From positions 1-50,227 of the forward strand of contig JAWODN010000131.1 in NCBI GenBank assembly GCA_046483285.1: DNA of 50,227 nucleotides. The letters run 5' to 3'. The notes under the pieces were generated by a model. That model made no database searches. It worked only from the letters and a program-made list of their open reading frames with translations, and was not told the DNA's origin. Source of the stretch: CAYRTV01 sp046483285 (GTDB taxonomy: Bacteria > Acidobacteriota > Aminicenantia > Aminicenantales > Aminicenantaceae). Numbering within the stretch: position 1 is the first letter of the stretch; every line of letters starts with the position of its first letter. Of this stretch, positions 40,220 through 49,580 are shown in pieces. The translations under genes and the position numbers were made by a program.

Positions 40220-42637
40220 ATGAGCGACAAAAAATCACCCTTCACCGATTGGCTGAATCAGCCCCTCGACCGCCGCCGCTTTCTCAAGTGGAGCGCGTTT
40301 GCAGGAGGGTCCATATTCATCCCGGGAACAGCCGTTCCCGGCTTCGACCGCATCCGGCCCGGAGAGAGAGGCTCAGCGGAACGGATGATCCGCACCGGCT
40401 GCCCCGCCCATAACTGCGGAGGACGGTGCCTTTTGAAAGTCTATGTCCGCGACGGCGTGATCACCCGGATTGAAGGCGACGACCGGCCTTCCGATGACAT
40501 CGCCGATCCCCAACTCCGCCCTTGTGTGCGGGGGCGGGCCTACCGCCGCCGGCAGTATCACCCCGACCGCTTGAAATACCCCATGCGGCGGATAGGACGC
40601 CGGGGGGAAGGCCGTTTTGAGCGGATTTCCTGGAACGAAGCCCTGGATCAAGTGGCGTCCCAAATCCGGCGGGTGAAAGAAACCTACGGAAATTCAGCCC
40701 TGTTTGTGCCTTACGGCACCGGAAGTTACAACCAGACCAACGGCCGCCAGACCGCGCAGCGGCTGATGAATCTCATCGGCGGTTCTTTAGGTTTTTACAA
40801 CAGTTACAGCTGGGCCTGCATCAGCCGGGCGACTCCAACGGTTTACGGAACTTCCGTGACCGGAAATCAGCGCCAGGACTGGCTGAACGCCCGTTATATT
40901 TTGATGTGGAGCTGGAATCCGGCGGAAATGCGGGACGGAACCAACAGCGCCTATTTCATCCGAAAGGCCAGGGAAAAAGGGGCCCGGGTGATATGCATCG
41001 ATCCCCGCCACACTCTCAGCGCCGCCTCTCTGGCGGATGAATGGATCCCCATCCGTCCGGGAACCGACACCGCCATGATGAACGCCATGGCCTATGTCAT
41101 GGCCAAGGAAAATCTGATCGACTATGACTTTGTCCGCCGCAGCTGCGTGGGATTCGACCGGACTCAAATGCCGGAAGGCCTGGAAGATGAGGAATCCTAT
41201 TGGGATCACCTGATGGGCAACCGGGACGGCGTCCCTAAAACTCCCGCCTGGGCGGAAGCCATTTCCGGAGTTCCCGCCGAAACCATCCGCCGCATCGCCC
41301 GCGAGTATGCCACCATTAAACCGGGAATCCTGTATCAAGGCTACGGCATGCAGCGCCGGGCCTACGGCGAGCAGCCGGTGCGGGCCGGATGCGTGCTGGC
41401 CGCCTTAACCGGGAACGTGGGCATTCCGGGAGGCTGGGCCAGCGGCATCGCCCTGCAGGCGCCCGGCGGCGGGCCCTTCTGGAATTTGTTTCCCACCGGT
41501 CCCAACCCGGTCAGAGCCCGCATCCCCTGTTTTCTGTGGACGGAAGCGGTTTTGCGAGGCCGTCATATGGGCCCGGATGACGGTGTCCTCGGTGCGGAGC
41601 GGCTGGACAATGATATCAAACTGATTTATGCGGTGGCTTCCAACGCCCTTATCAACCAGCACGGGAATGTCAACCGCACGGCGAAGATTCTGGAGGACGA
41701 AAACCGGGTTGAATTTCTGGTGGTCCAAGACCAATTTTTAACCCCCACCGGCCGCTTCGCCGACATTCTGCTTCCCGCCTGCACCCAGTTCGAGGTATGG
41801 GGACTGGAAGACGGATGGAAATACGGGGATGAGGTCATCTTGATGCCTCAAATTGTGAACCCCCCCTTTGAAACCAAGAGCGATTACCGGATTTGCGCCG
41901 GACTGGCGGAAAGACTGGGAGTAGGAAAGGCCTATACCATGGGCCGCAGCGAAAAAGACTGGATAGCCTGGATATGGGACCGGTACCGGGAAACCCGCTT
42001 TTCCGGGCTTCCTGAACTGGATGATTTCGCCGCTCAAAACCGGGGCGTGTACTCCGTCCCGGTGACCCAGCCCGCTGTGGCCTTCAGAGACTTCCGCCGC
42101 GACCCGGATAAATATCCCCTTCCCACCCCCTCCGGTAAAATCGAAATATTCTCCCGGGAGCTTTTTGATATGAAGCAGGCGGACAAAATCCCCCCGGTGC
42201 CCAAATACATCCAGGAATGGGACAGCCCCTTCGGGCGGGAAGCCGAAAAATATCCCCTTCAGGCTGTGGGGCATCACTCTTTGTCCCGGGTGCACTCCAC
42301 CCATGACAACGTGGACTGGCTTCAGGAAGCTTTTCCCCAGCGGGTTTTTATCAACCCCCAAGACGCCGCCCGGCGGGGCCTCAAAGACGGAGACCCGGCG
42401 AGAGTGTATAACCAAAGAGGGGCCATGGTGATCCCCTGCCGGATAACCCCCCGTATCATGCCGGGAGTGGTGGCCGTCCCTCAAGGCGCCTGGTGGAGCC
42501 CGGACTCCGGGGGCGTTGACAGGAGAGGCTGCATCAATGTTCTCACCTCCGAACGCTGGACACCCCTGGCTTTCGGAAACGCTCAGCATACCATCATGGT
42601 GAAAGTGGAAAAAGATACGGGAGAAAATCATCCATGA
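40220..42637 (+). CDS. dmsA: DMSO reductase-family molybdopterin oxidoreductase, catalytic subunit
   Basis: An 805-residue protein. A twin-arginine signal is visible as LDRRRFLKWSAFAGG (R18-R19), so it is exported folded. The 4Fe-4S site is C61-x4-C66-x3-C70 (CPAHNCGGRC) plus C101 (LRPCVRGRAY). LIGGSLGFYNSYSWACISRA covers the region of the Mo ligand, probably a Ser; CIDPRHTLSA and VQDQFLTPTGRFADILLPA bind the dinucleotide cofactor, and the C-terminal domain ends with LAFGNAQHTIMVK. It would reduce a terminal acceptor such as DMSO or TMAO; the substrate cannot be told from sequence. ATGA overlap with dmsB. The upstream ribosome site is weak. Confidence 0.9.
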   Translation: MSDKKSPFTDWLNQPLDRRRFLKWSAFAGGSIFIPGTAVPGFDRIRPGERGSAERMIRTGCPAHNCGGRCLLKVYVRDGVITRIEGDDRPSDDIADPQLRPCVRGRAYRRRQYHPDRLKYPMRRIGRRGEGRFERISWNEALDQVASQIRRVKETYGNSALFVPYGTGSYNQTNGRQTAQRLMNLIGGSLGFYNSYSWACISRATPTVYGTSVTGNQRQDWLNARYILMWSWNPAEMRDGTNSAYFIRKAREKGARVICIDPRHTLSAASLADEWIPIRPGTDTAMMNAMAYVMAKENLIDYDFVRRSCVGFDRTQMPEGLEDEESYWDHLMGNRDGVPKTPAWAEAISGVPAETIRRIAREYATIKPGILYQGYGMQRRAYGEQPVRAGCVLAALTGNVGIPGGWASGIALQAPGGGPFWNLFPTGPNPVRARIPCFLWTEAVLRGRHMGPDDGVLGAERLDNDIKLIYAVASNALINQHGNVNRTAKILEDENRVEFLVVQDQFLTPTGRFADILLPACTQFEVWGLEDGWKYGDEVILMPQIVNPPFETKSDYRICAGLAERLGVGKAYTMGRSEKDWIAWIWDRYRETRFSGLPELDDFAAQNRGVYSVPVTQPAVAFRDFRRDPDKYPLPTPSGKIEIFSRELFDMKQADKIPPVPKYIQEWDSPFGREAEKYPLQAVGHHSLSRVHSTHDNVDWLQEAFPQRVFINPQDAARRGLKDGDPARVYNQRGAMVIPCRITPRIMPGVVAVPQGAWWSPDSGGVDRRGCINVLTSERWTPLAFGNAQHTIMVKVEKDTGENHP

Positions 42638-43269
42638 CCGAAAAGGGACTTGCCTTTTATTTCAATGCCTCCGCATGCTCGGGATGCAAGGCCTGCCAGG
42701 TGGCCTGTAAAGACAAGCATGACCTGGAAACAGGTGTTCTGTGGCGGCGGGTCTATGAGACCGGCTCCGCCTCCTGGTCCCAAGGGAAAGAGGGCGGATG
42801 GACCCATCAAATTGCGGTTTATAATCTGTCTGTCGCCTGCAACCACTGCCGCCGGCCCCTCTGTCTGACCGCCTGTCCCAGTCAGGCTATCCGCAAGCGC
42901 CGGGACGGGATTGTGACAATCGATGCAAAAAAATGCGTGGGATGCCGGTATTGTGAATGGATCTGCCCTTACGGCGCCCTGCAGTTCGATCACCAAACGG
43001 GAATCATGAGCAAGTGCCATTTCTGTTATGATTTGATCGATTCCGGCAAGCCGCCGGCCTGCGTCACCGCTTGCCCTCTCCGGGCCCTGGATTTTGGCCC
43101 GGCGGATATGCTTAAAAAAAAATATTCCGGGTCCGCCGGTGTTTACCCCCTCCCGGATCCCTCCGTCACCCTGCCCAACTTGATCATCCAGCCCCACGCC
43201 GGCACCGGGAAGGCCCGGCGCAGCGGCGCCAAAATCCTGAACCGGGAAGAAGTTGACCATGAAAAATGA
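42634..43269 (+). CDS. dmsB: DmsB-type four-cluster ferredoxin subunit
   Basis: A 211-residue electron-transfer subunit. Four cysteine motifs for 4Fe-4S clusters are seen in order: CSGCKACQVACKDKH, CNHCRRPLCLTACP, CVGCRYCEWICPYGAL and CHFCYDL with CVTACPLRAL. It passes electrons from the membrane subunit to DmsA, and is carried out of the cell by the DmsA twin-arginine signal. The start overlaps the dmsA stop by four bases, the end overlaps dmsC by eleven. Spacing of clusters is canonical. Confidence 0.95.
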   Translation: MTEKGLAFYFNASACSGCKACQVACKDKHDLETGVLWRRVYETGSASWSQGKEGGWTHQIAVYNLSVACNHCRRPLCLTACPSQAIRKRRDGIVTIDAKKCVGCRYCEWICPYGALQFDHQTGIMSKCHFCYDLIDSGKPPACVTACPLRALDFGPADMLKKKYSGSAGVYPLPDPSVTLPNLIIQPHAGTGKARRSGAKILNREEVDHEK

Positions 43270-44110
43270 ATGGCCCCTGCTGGTTTTCACTTTACTGGCG
43301 GAAGCCGGGGTGGGCGTGTTTCTGGTTTCCAGAATTGTTTTTATCAGGCGGAATAAAACCGGAAAGCCGGACTCCCTCTTAAAAGCCAGTCTGCTGACAG
43401 GCTTTGCCTTGGTTCTGGGTGCGGCGTTTTTTTCCCTCTTTCATCTGGGCCGCCCGGAGCGGGCGTATCTCGCCGTCCTCCATATACTGAATTCCGGCTT
43501 AAGCCGGGAAATTTTCTGGATGATGTGGGTGCTGGCGGGAATGGGGTTTTTGCTTCTGCTCTCTCCCGTGATGAGACGGCGGCCTAAACTGCGAAATTTC
43601 GTGACAGCCGCCACCTGGGCCGGAGGGATTATGCTGATTTGGAACATGGCCCGTTTGTATATGCTGCCCACGGTGCCTGTGTGGAACACTCCCGCCACTT
43701 TGGTCTCGTTTTTTTTGACGGCGTTTATCCTGGGCGGGGTCCTGTTTCTCAACCTGACTCTGAGCAAGGCGGATCCCGGCGTTTCACTGATTTTCGATTC
43801 GGCGGGAGGTGTGTTCGCGCTTATCATCCTGCAGGCGGGCCTGTTCAGCTTGTGGGGACCTGGCTGGGGCTTATTTGCCCCAGCCGGGCCGCCGCCCCCT
43901 TGGTCTCTCTTGGACCCGGCCGCGGCCGTGCGGATCGCCTCCTTGCTGGCCGGAGCCTTTCTTCTGCTGCGGCTGCGCCGCTTTCTGCGGGAACAGCAAA
44001 GCCGCCGGTCCGCAAGGTGGACAGCGGCGGCCGCTTCTTTTTTTATCCTGTTGGGAGAAACCGCCGGCCGCTGGATTTTTTATGCGTCTTTTTCCCGCCT
44101 GGGACTTTAA
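43259..44110 (+). CDS. dmsC: DmsC-type membrane anchor subunit
   Basis: A 283-residue membrane protein with about eight helices, starting KNEWPLLVFTLLAEAGVGVF. The family pattern FFSLFHLGRPERAYLAVLHI followed by NSGLSREIFWMMW is typical of DmsC, which oxidises the quinol and anchors DmsAB. The ATG at 43259 is preferred to the TTG two codons earlier because GGAAGAAG lies just upstream. It ends two bases before the chaperone gene start. Confidence 0.9.
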   Translation: MKNEWPLLVFTLLAEAGVGVFLVSRIVFIRRNKTGKPDSLLKASLLTGFALVLGAAFFSLFHLGRPERAYLAVLHILNSGLSREIFWMMWVLAGMGFLLLLSPVMRRRPKLRNFVTAATWAGGIMLIWNMARLYMLPTVPVWNTPATLVSFFLTAFILGGVLFLNLTLSKADPGVSLIFDSAGGVFALIILQAGLFSLWGPGWGLFAPAGPPPPWSLLDPAAAVRIASLLAGAFLLLRLRRFLREQQSRRSARWTAAAASFFILLGETAGRWIFYASFSRLGL

Positions 44111-44111
44111 A

Positions 44112-44762
44112 GTGAAAAATCAGGAAATCTTCTCCGTTTTTGCTGTGGTTCTGTCTTTTTTGTCCCGGATTTTTCTGCAGCCCGCGGATAAAACCATTAT
44201 GAAAAATCTAAAAAAAGAAGATCTCCTTTCCCATTGGCCGCTTCCAGGCGACAGCATCACAAGAGAAGAGACCAACCGGCTTAAAAGCTTCATCCAGCAT
44301 TGGACACCGGCGTGCCTGGCGGAAATGACATTGGACTACACCCGCCTGTTCACCGGATTGGAAAAAACGCTGGCGCCCCCTTACGCCTCCGTTTACCTGG
44401 GACGGGAACGGATTGTGTTTGACGCGGAGACTTTGGAAGTGCGCGGCTGGTACCGCCGCTACGGTTTGAAAAGCCGGCACCGGCATAACGAGCCCGACGA
44501 CCACATCGGATTGGAATTATCCTTTTTGGCGCATTTATGCCGCCTCGGCGCGGAGGCGGATGAATTTTCCCGCAGGGAAAGCCTCCTCATAGACATGCAC
44601 CGGTTTCTCTCTCAACACGTGATGACATGGGTTCCTGACTTTTTCGCCCTGGTCAAAAAACACGCGGAGACACCCTTTTATACCGGGTGGGCTTATCTGA
44701 CGGAAGAAACGGTCAAATCCTTGGCGGATTTTGTTTCATTTCTCCAAACACACGAGGCATAA
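44112..44762 (+). CDS. dmsD: TorD/DmsD-family Mo-enzyme maturation chaperone
   Basis: A 216-residue all-helical protein. The start, NQEIFSVFAVVLSFLSRIF, and the central ASVYLGRERIVFDAETLEVR followed by NEPDDHIGLELSFLAHLCR match TorD-family chaperones (the EPDDHxGxEL motif). Such proteins bind the twin-arginine signal of the catalytic subunit and help insert the Mo cofactor before export. The start taken is GTG at 44112, two bases after the dmsC stop; ATG at 44199 would cut the conserved first helix. An open frame upstream of it is a shadow of dmsC. Last gene of the dms operon, convergent with mobA. Confidence 0.9.
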   Translation: MKNQEIFSVFAVVLSFLSRIFLQPADKTIMKNLKKEDLLSHWPLPGDSITREETNRLKSFIQHWTPACLAEMTLDYTRLFTGLEKTLAPPYASVYLGRERIVFDAETLEVRGWYRRYGLKSRHRHNEPDDHIGLELSFLAHLCRLGAEADEFSRRESLLIDMHRFLSQHVMTWVPDFFALVKKHAETPFYTGWAYLTEETVKSLADFVSFLQTHEA

Positions 44763-44787
44763 GAAATCGCATCCGTCCTGCGGCCGC

Positions 44788-45450
44788 TCACCGCTCCCCT
44801 CCCCTGCTTTTATTCACCATTCCCTGTTTTTTTCCGTTTTTCCCCCAGGAAGCCTTTGAAGCGTTTTGTTTGAGGAAGTTCTTATAATCACTCCGGGTAT
44901 TCAAATTCACCATCCAGGAATCATCCAAAGGAACCCGGCGGGTCCGGCATAAAGCGAAAAGCGGCAATAAAGACCGCTCCCCCGAGTCAAGCAATTTTCC
45001 CATGACCGGACGGACCTTTCGTGAATAGACGGCAAACAACGGCTCCAGCTGCCCTTGCCTCTTTACCGGAACCGCGATCTCATAAGAGGAGGCGGCTGAT
45101 ATCAAATCTTCCAAAAAATTCATTCTGATGACGGGTATATCGCAGGCGATCACGAAATTTTTTTCATGGCGGCTCTCCGGCAATGCGGTATGCAGTCCCC
45201 TCATGGGGCCCTGCCCTTGAACGGGATCCTCCACCATGTCACAATCCGGTAAAAATTCAAACCGCCGGCGGTCCGAGACGCTGACAATCACCTGCGCGAA
45301 ATGTTCACGGAGCTGATCCAGTGTCCGTTCGATCAGCACCCCTCCGGGAACCGGAAGCATTGCCTTATGGCTTTTCATCCGCCGGCTGTATCCTCCGGCC
45401 AGAATAATCAGCCCTAAAGGACGGCCTTGGCTTGTGAATAATTTTTTCAT
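44788..45450 (-). CDS. mobA: Molybdenum cofactor guanylyltransferase
   Basis: A 220-residue nucleotidyltransferase. The N-terminal LGLIILAGGYSRRMKSHKAM is the GTP-binding LAGGxSxRMGxDKA motif; DPVQGQGPMRGLHTAL and FVIACDIPVI (metal-binding Asp) follow, then VPVKRQGQLEPLFAVYSRK. It adds GMP to molybdopterin to make the MGD form required by DmsA. The ATG at 45450 starts just before the motif; a further open stretch upstream is unlike the family. It ends 25 bases from the convergent dmsD stop, so the cofactor and enzyme genes lie together. Confidence 0.92.
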   Translation of the reverse strand: MKKLFTSQGRPLGLIILAGGYSRRMKSHKAMLPVPGGVLIERTLDQLREHFAQVIVSVSDRRRFEFLPDCDMVEDPVQGQGPMRGLHTALPESRHEKNFVIACDIPVIRMNFLEDLISAASSYEIAVPVKRQGQLEPLFAVYSRKVRPVMGKLLDSGERSLLPLFALCRTRRVPLDDSWMVNLNTRSDYKNFLKQNASKASWGKNGKKQGMVNKSRGGER

Positions 45451-45478
45451 TTTTAACCCGGCCTGTTCATCATCCGGG

Positions 45479-46366
45479 CTAACAGGGGATTTCCGGGAGA
45501 CAGAAGGAAACGGACATCCGGTGACCGCAGCTGCGGCAGGAAATCTCCGCATTCAGCTGCCGGCATTTCAGTCCGGATTCGGTGGTGAAACAATGCTGAA
45601 ATTCACCCCCGCAGGCTGGACATTCCGCCGGCTCCGCCAGATGAAGAGATAAGGTCCGGTCCGGATTACAGGGGCACGGACACGGGTGGATCCGGATACG
45701 AAAATCAGCCATCCCGGCTTCCCTCAGTTCTTTTAAAAGTCCGCGGAAAAAAACCCGGGTATTGTGTTTTTTTTCATGCGCCATTTTTTTTCCGGCGGGC
45801 GTGCGCATGTTTTCCGGCAAAACCGCGGCATAGGTCAATTCCTTGCTGACCGAAGACAGGACGGCAGAGGATAAATTGCGCCCCCTCAGCGCGGATTTGA
45901 TGAAAAATTGAGCGGCCCCCTGAAATCCGAATTTAGACAGAAAATCAGCATCGTGAACGATATCCGCGGCCGGGTCTGTCTGCCGGCCCTCCTGGTAAAG
46001 GGCGTTAAGAGAAGCATTGACCTTTTCAATCATGCCGGAATAAACGCGGAGCCGGGAGAGAATAACCCGGGCGGCGGCGGCGGCGGTTTGTTCTTCCGGG
46101 ATGTCATCCCGGTGATATCCGGTGAGGGTGAATTTGCCGGCGTCATGGAAAAGAGCGGTCAAAAGCGGCACCACCGGATCCCTCTTCTCCTCACGGCTCA
46201 GAGCGCCGGTGACGGCCGCCACTTGAAGAGTGTGATCCCAGAGAAAACTGTCGCTGTCTTCCCTCAGGCCGGGCGCCCCCTGCCGTTCGCTTTGAATAAT
46301 AAAAGCGCGGATTTGGGGGATAATCTCCGGGGAAACCGCATCTATAATGGTCATCCATTGGGTCAT
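45479..46366 (-). CDS. HD-domain protein with C-terminal cysteine-rich (zinc-ribbon-like) domain
   Basis: A 295-residue protein. Residues 40-145 form an HD domain: H45 in LWDHTLQVAAV, H74-D75 in ALFHDAGKF, and D139/D141 in VHDADFL, giving the metal site of HD phosphohydrolases. From about residue 228 there are many cysteines: HPCPCPCNPDRT, CPACGGEFQHC, LKCRQ and CRSCGHRMSVSFC, suggesting one or two zinc sites. The ATG at 46366 has AAGGA five bases upstream. It is 28 bases before mobA and surely co-transcribed. I do not know this architecture from a named family; a role in Mo-cofactor or dms maturation is suggested only by context. FdhE also combines cysteine-rich ribbons with Mo-enzyme maturation but has no HD domain. 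Confidence 0.7.
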   Translation of the reverse strand: MTQWMTIIDAVSPEIIPQIRAFIIQSERQGAPGLREDSDSFLWDHTLQVAAVTGALSREEKRDPVVPLLTALFHDAGKFTLTGYHRDDIPEEQTAAAAARVILSRLRVYSGMIEKVNASLNALYQEGRQTDPAADIVHDADFLSKFGFQGAAQFFIKSALRGRNLSSAVLSSVSKELTYAAVLPENMRTPAGKKMAHEKKHNTRVFFRGLLKELREAGMADFRIRIHPCPCPCNPDRTLSLHLAEPAECPACGGEFQHCFTTESGLKCRQLNAEISCRSCGHRMSVSFCLPEIPC

Positions 46367-46432
46367 CAGCATCCTTTCCCCATTATCCGGGCAAAAAGAA
46401 GTTTTTGTCAATGGAACCTTTCATGGACAGGT

Positions 46433-46471
46433 AAAAAAAAAGCCCCTTCCCCCGGCCGGGGGAAGGGGCTT
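46433..46471 (-). terminator. Strong intrinsic terminator of the TonB-receptor gene
   Basis: A perfect 30-base palindrome, AGCCCCTTCCCCCGG and its complement, at 46441-46470, followed on the minus strand by eight T residues (the A run at 46433-46440). It lies 38 bases after the stop of the receptor gene at 46509 and insulates the HD/mobA genes. Confidence 0.92.
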
Positions 46472-46508
46472 GAATGAACTAACTGTGTTCGGAGTTTTTC
46501 TTCTGGAA

Positions 46509-49500
46509 TTAGAACTGGAAGCGGATGCCGAAGCGGACAATGCGCGGGTTCAGGATTTCGTTGGCCAGAAAGTCGGTGGCGTTCTGGGCGAAAGAATCGT
46601 TGTGGGGATAGTAGGTGCCGTGGTGGCGGGTGTACCTGCGGTTCATGATGGCGGAGTTAAGAGCGTTGAACACGTCGGCCATAAAGTAGATATTGCCGTA
46701 GTCGCCGGCGCGGACGATTTTTTCCAGCCGGAAGTTGAGATTGTAGAAAGTGGGCAGGCGCTCTGTTCCATACTCTTCCAGATAGACAGTGATGGAGCGG
46801 TTATACGGGTTGGGCGCATTGTAGTCATAAATCTCTACTGTATGGGGGATGATGTGGCCTTGGCGGGCGTTCATCGTGAAAGAAACGTTGAAGTCCAAAG
46901 GCAGGGCGTAGAGACCGGAAACTTTGAACAGCCAGGAGGAGAAAACGTCCATATTGATTTTGCCGCTGGCCCCTCCGATTGAAGGTGCGCGGACAAGTCC
47001 GTCGGTGGCCCACAGGTTGGTGGGGTTCAGATAGCCCTCGTCGCCGAAATACTGTCTCTGATCCTGCAGGGTGAAGGAGGCGTTGAGCATCCAGTTGTTG
47101 GACATCCGTTTGGTGGCGCGAACCGTTAATCCCTTATAATCCTGGTAATAATCGGGACGGTGTTCCCGGTAACGGTAATATCTGTAGGGAACGTCGCCGG
47201 ATTTGAGGTAATAAGGCCTCCCGGCTGCGTCCTCGGTTGAATAGCCGCCCACTTCACTGGGAATGGTGCCGGCCTCGACGTATTCGCCCTGGTTCTGCAC
47301 CGTGCCGGTGGCGGGATCGTATTCCAGGTTCCACTTGTGTTTGTCGAAACGGCGGTAGGTCAGGTCAAAGGCCACCCCGAAATCAGGCATCAGCTCTTTT
47401 TCAAAAGTCAGGATGGCTTCACTGGTGCGGGAGGAGTTCAGGTCATCTGCCAGGGTGTAGCGCTGGTTGTTGGGATCAACCGCAAGCGGATCATTGAAAT
47501 CATAACCGGCCCACATGATGCCTTCAGCACCGCTGAGCGGGCCGATGAAATTGCCGTTATCGTCAAAAACCCGCTGGGGGCTTTTATCGGCAGCGCTCAC
47601 CCAATAAAGCTCATTAACATCGGCGAGGCCGTCGCCGTCGTCCATCCACCAGAAATCCATCCAGCCGCCCAGTCCGAGAGGCCGAAAATAGCCGGCCGTG
47701 TCGCTGCCCATGTAATCGCCGTACTGAGCCAGGGACAGCTTGAATACGTTCCGGCCGTCTCCGGTCATGTCATAGGTCAGCCCGAGTCTGGGGGTCAACA
47801 CGTTCCAGGCGTAATCGGGGTCAATGGTGGGAACGGTCAGTCCGGGTATTATGCTGTCGATGGCGTTGATGGCGGCGGGGGTGACGTTGTCGGTCCAGGC
47901 GGGATTGTCCGGTTCCACTGCGGTCATGGTGAATTCTTCAAGTTTGGGAGACTGGGAACTGAAACGAAGACCCAGAATTGCGGTGAACTTGCCCATGGTG
48001 ATGGTGTCGCTGAGAAAACCGACCACTTCTTCAATCACATTGTTATCCCGCCATCCGCGGTAGGTGGAGAGCATTCTGATGCCGGGGACCAGGTCTTCGT
48101 ATCCGTCGCCGGTGATATCCACGGTGCCGTAATTGTAATTATACAATTGGTAGACGTTTCCGGGGGGCCGGCTTTGATGCTGTCCTTTGGACACACGGTA
48201 TTCCGCGCCGAACTTAAACTCGTGGCTGACGCCGAAAAGCCGGTCGTTGAAATAGTTCCCCTGAAAATGTATAGAGGTGGAAGGCCGCAAGGCTTCATAG
48301 AAGTAGTAAGAATCGCGGTAGATTCCAGCGGTCACATCGTAGCGGAACATCTTTTCCAGATCCATATCTGCAGCGGGGTACATATTGAAGCCGCCGCCGG
48401 TCCAAACATACTTCAAGGACACGAACATGGAATCGCCGAACATGTGCTCATCCTGGAATTTCACAATGGGGGTTCCGAAGTAATAGGCTCCGAACTGGTT
48501 GTATCCCTGCGGGAAAGAATAGCTGGAAGAACGGCCGAATTTATCCTTGCCGCCGATGTGAGTAAAAGCCTCAAACCGGTTCTCCGGGAGCAGCTGGAAA
48601 TTCAGCTTGGCGGCGTAATTGGTCAGCAGCGTGTCGTCGCGGTTGCCGTAGATGTTGTTGGTCTTGACATCCTGAGATCCGTAGGACAACCACCACCAGA
48701 CCTTATCTTTGAACATGGGACCGCCGACGTTGAGGCCGTAGTCCTTGATATTCCGGATAACGTTGGTTCCGATCACACCCTCTTCCCGGAGTTCATCGGT
48801 CAGGTTCTCGTCCTGGAACGTTTGATCGGTGAGATAAAAACGTCCGCCCAGATTGATTTTGTTTCCGCCGCGGCGGGTCACCAGATTGATCTGAACACCG
48901 GCCGTGGCCGCGGTCACATCCGCGCCTCCTGACTGGATGTTCATTTCTTCAAAGGCGTCGAAGTCAAAGTAAGTGGAGGAGGAAATCGAAGCCGGATCTT
49001 GAATGCTGGCTCCGTCCATGCTCCACATCTCCTGACCGCCTCCTTTGGAAGTGAAGGCCGCCATCTGGCCGGATTCGGATCCGCCGATGTTTTCCCGGTC
49101 GACCATAACACCGGCCGCCTGCTGCAGGATCACCCAGGGGTCACGGGACGTGGGCAGGGACTGCAGGACTTCGCGGTCCACGTTTTCACCCACCGTCGTA
49201 CTCTTGGTCTCCACAACCGGGGTGGTGGCGGTTACGGTCACTTCTTCTTCCACAGTCCCCATCCGCATTTGGATCGTCATCTCGGTGTTGGCACCGACAT
49301 TGACGGTGATCCTCTCGCGGGTGGCGGTCCTGAAGCCTTCCAGCTCAACCACAATCACGTAGTCCCGCCCTGGTGCCAGGGACAAAAAACGGAAGTTTCC
49401 TTCCTGGTTGGTGATGGCGGTGGTGGCTGCAGTCAGGCTTCCGGTCAATGTCACTTCCACACCGGGAAGCGGATTGCCGTCTTCGTCGACAACGTTACCA

Positions 49501-49580
49501 TAAATATTTCCGGTTCTCTGCTGTGCGGCCAACGGGAAAGTCAGCAAAAGCACACAAAGAACACCTACAAGTTTTTTCAA
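46509..49580 (-). CDS. TonB-dependent outer membrane receptor with carboxypeptidase-regulatory domain
   Basis: A 1023-residue protein. Signal peptide: KKLVGVLCVLLLTFPLAAQ. Residues about 23-108 are a carboxypeptidase-regulatory-like beta-sandwich (GNVVDEDGNPLPGVEVTLTG, GNFRFLSLAPGRDY). The plug domain follows (about 120-235) with VTVTATTPVVETKST and WSMDGASIQDPAS, then a 22-strand-type barrel to the C-terminal Phe (IVRFGIRFQF). It imports an unknown large substrate across the outer membrane using TonB. The start codon is TTG at 49580, with AGGAGG six bases upstream and no ATG alternative. No SusD-like partner or TonB/ExbBD genes are present. This subfamily is abundant in Aminicenantes and Acidobacteria, the main hint to the organism. 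Confidence 0.93.
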   Translation of the reverse strand: MKKLVGVLCVLLLTFPLAAQQRTGNIYGNVVDEDGNPLPGVEVTLTGSLTAATTAITNQEGNFRFLSLAPGRDYVIVVELEGFRTATRERITVNVGANTEMTIQMRMGTVEEEVTVTATTPVVETKSTTVGENVDREVLQSLPTSRDPWVILQQAAGVMVDRENIGGSESGQMAAFTSKGGGQEMWSMDGASIQDPASISSSTYFDFDAFEEMNIQSGGADVTAATAGVQINLVTRRGGNKINLGGRFYLTDQTFQDENLTDELREEGVIGTNVIRNIKDYGLNVGGPMFKDKVWWWLSYGSQDVKTNNIYGNRDDTLLTNYAAKLNFQLLPENRFEAFTHIGGKDKFGRSSSYSFPQGYNQFGAYYFGTPIVKFQDEHMFGDSMFVSLKYVWTGGGFNMYPAADMDLEKMFRYDVTAGIYRDSYYFYEALRPSTSIHFQGNYFNDRLFGVSHEFKFGAEYRVSKGQHQSRPPGNVYQLYNYNYGTVDITGDGYEDLVPGIRMLSTYRGWRDNNVIEEVVGFLSDTITMGKFTAILGLRFSSQSPKLEEFTMTAVEPDNPAWTDNVTPAAINAIDSIIPGLTVPTIDPDYAWNVLTPRLGLTYDMTGDGRNVFKLSLAQYGDYMGSDTAGYFRPLGLGGWMDFWWMDDGDGLADVNELYWVSAADKSPQRVFDDNGNFIGPLSGAEGIMWAGYDFNDPLAVDPNNQRYTLADDLNSSRTSEAILTFEKELMPDFGVAFDLTYRRFDKHKWNLEYDPATGTVQNQGEYVEAGTIPSEVGGYSTEDAAGRPYYLKSGDVPYRYYRYREHRPDYYQDYKGLTVRATKRMSNNWMLNASFTLQDQRQYFGDEGYLNPTNLWATDGLVRAPSIGGASGKINMDVFSSWLFKVSGLYALPLDFNVSFTMNARQGHIIPHTVEIYDYNAPNPYNRSITVYLEEYGTERLPTFYNLNFRLEKIVRAGDYGNIYFMADVFNALNSAIMNRRYTRHHGTYYPHNDSFAQNATDFLANEILNPRIVRFGIRFQF

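Noticed and set aside
41738..43290. Minus-strand open frames of 220 and 297 codons opposite dmsA and dmsB
   Set aside because: Antisense shadows of GC-rich coding sequence without ribosome sites or domain motifs.
46347..48932. Long plus-strand open frames opposite the TonB-receptor gene, one of 531 codons
   Set aside because: They lie antisense to a full, well-recognised receptor; their length reflects codon use of the real gene, and the residues are low-complexity in pattern (Val, Gly, His rich).
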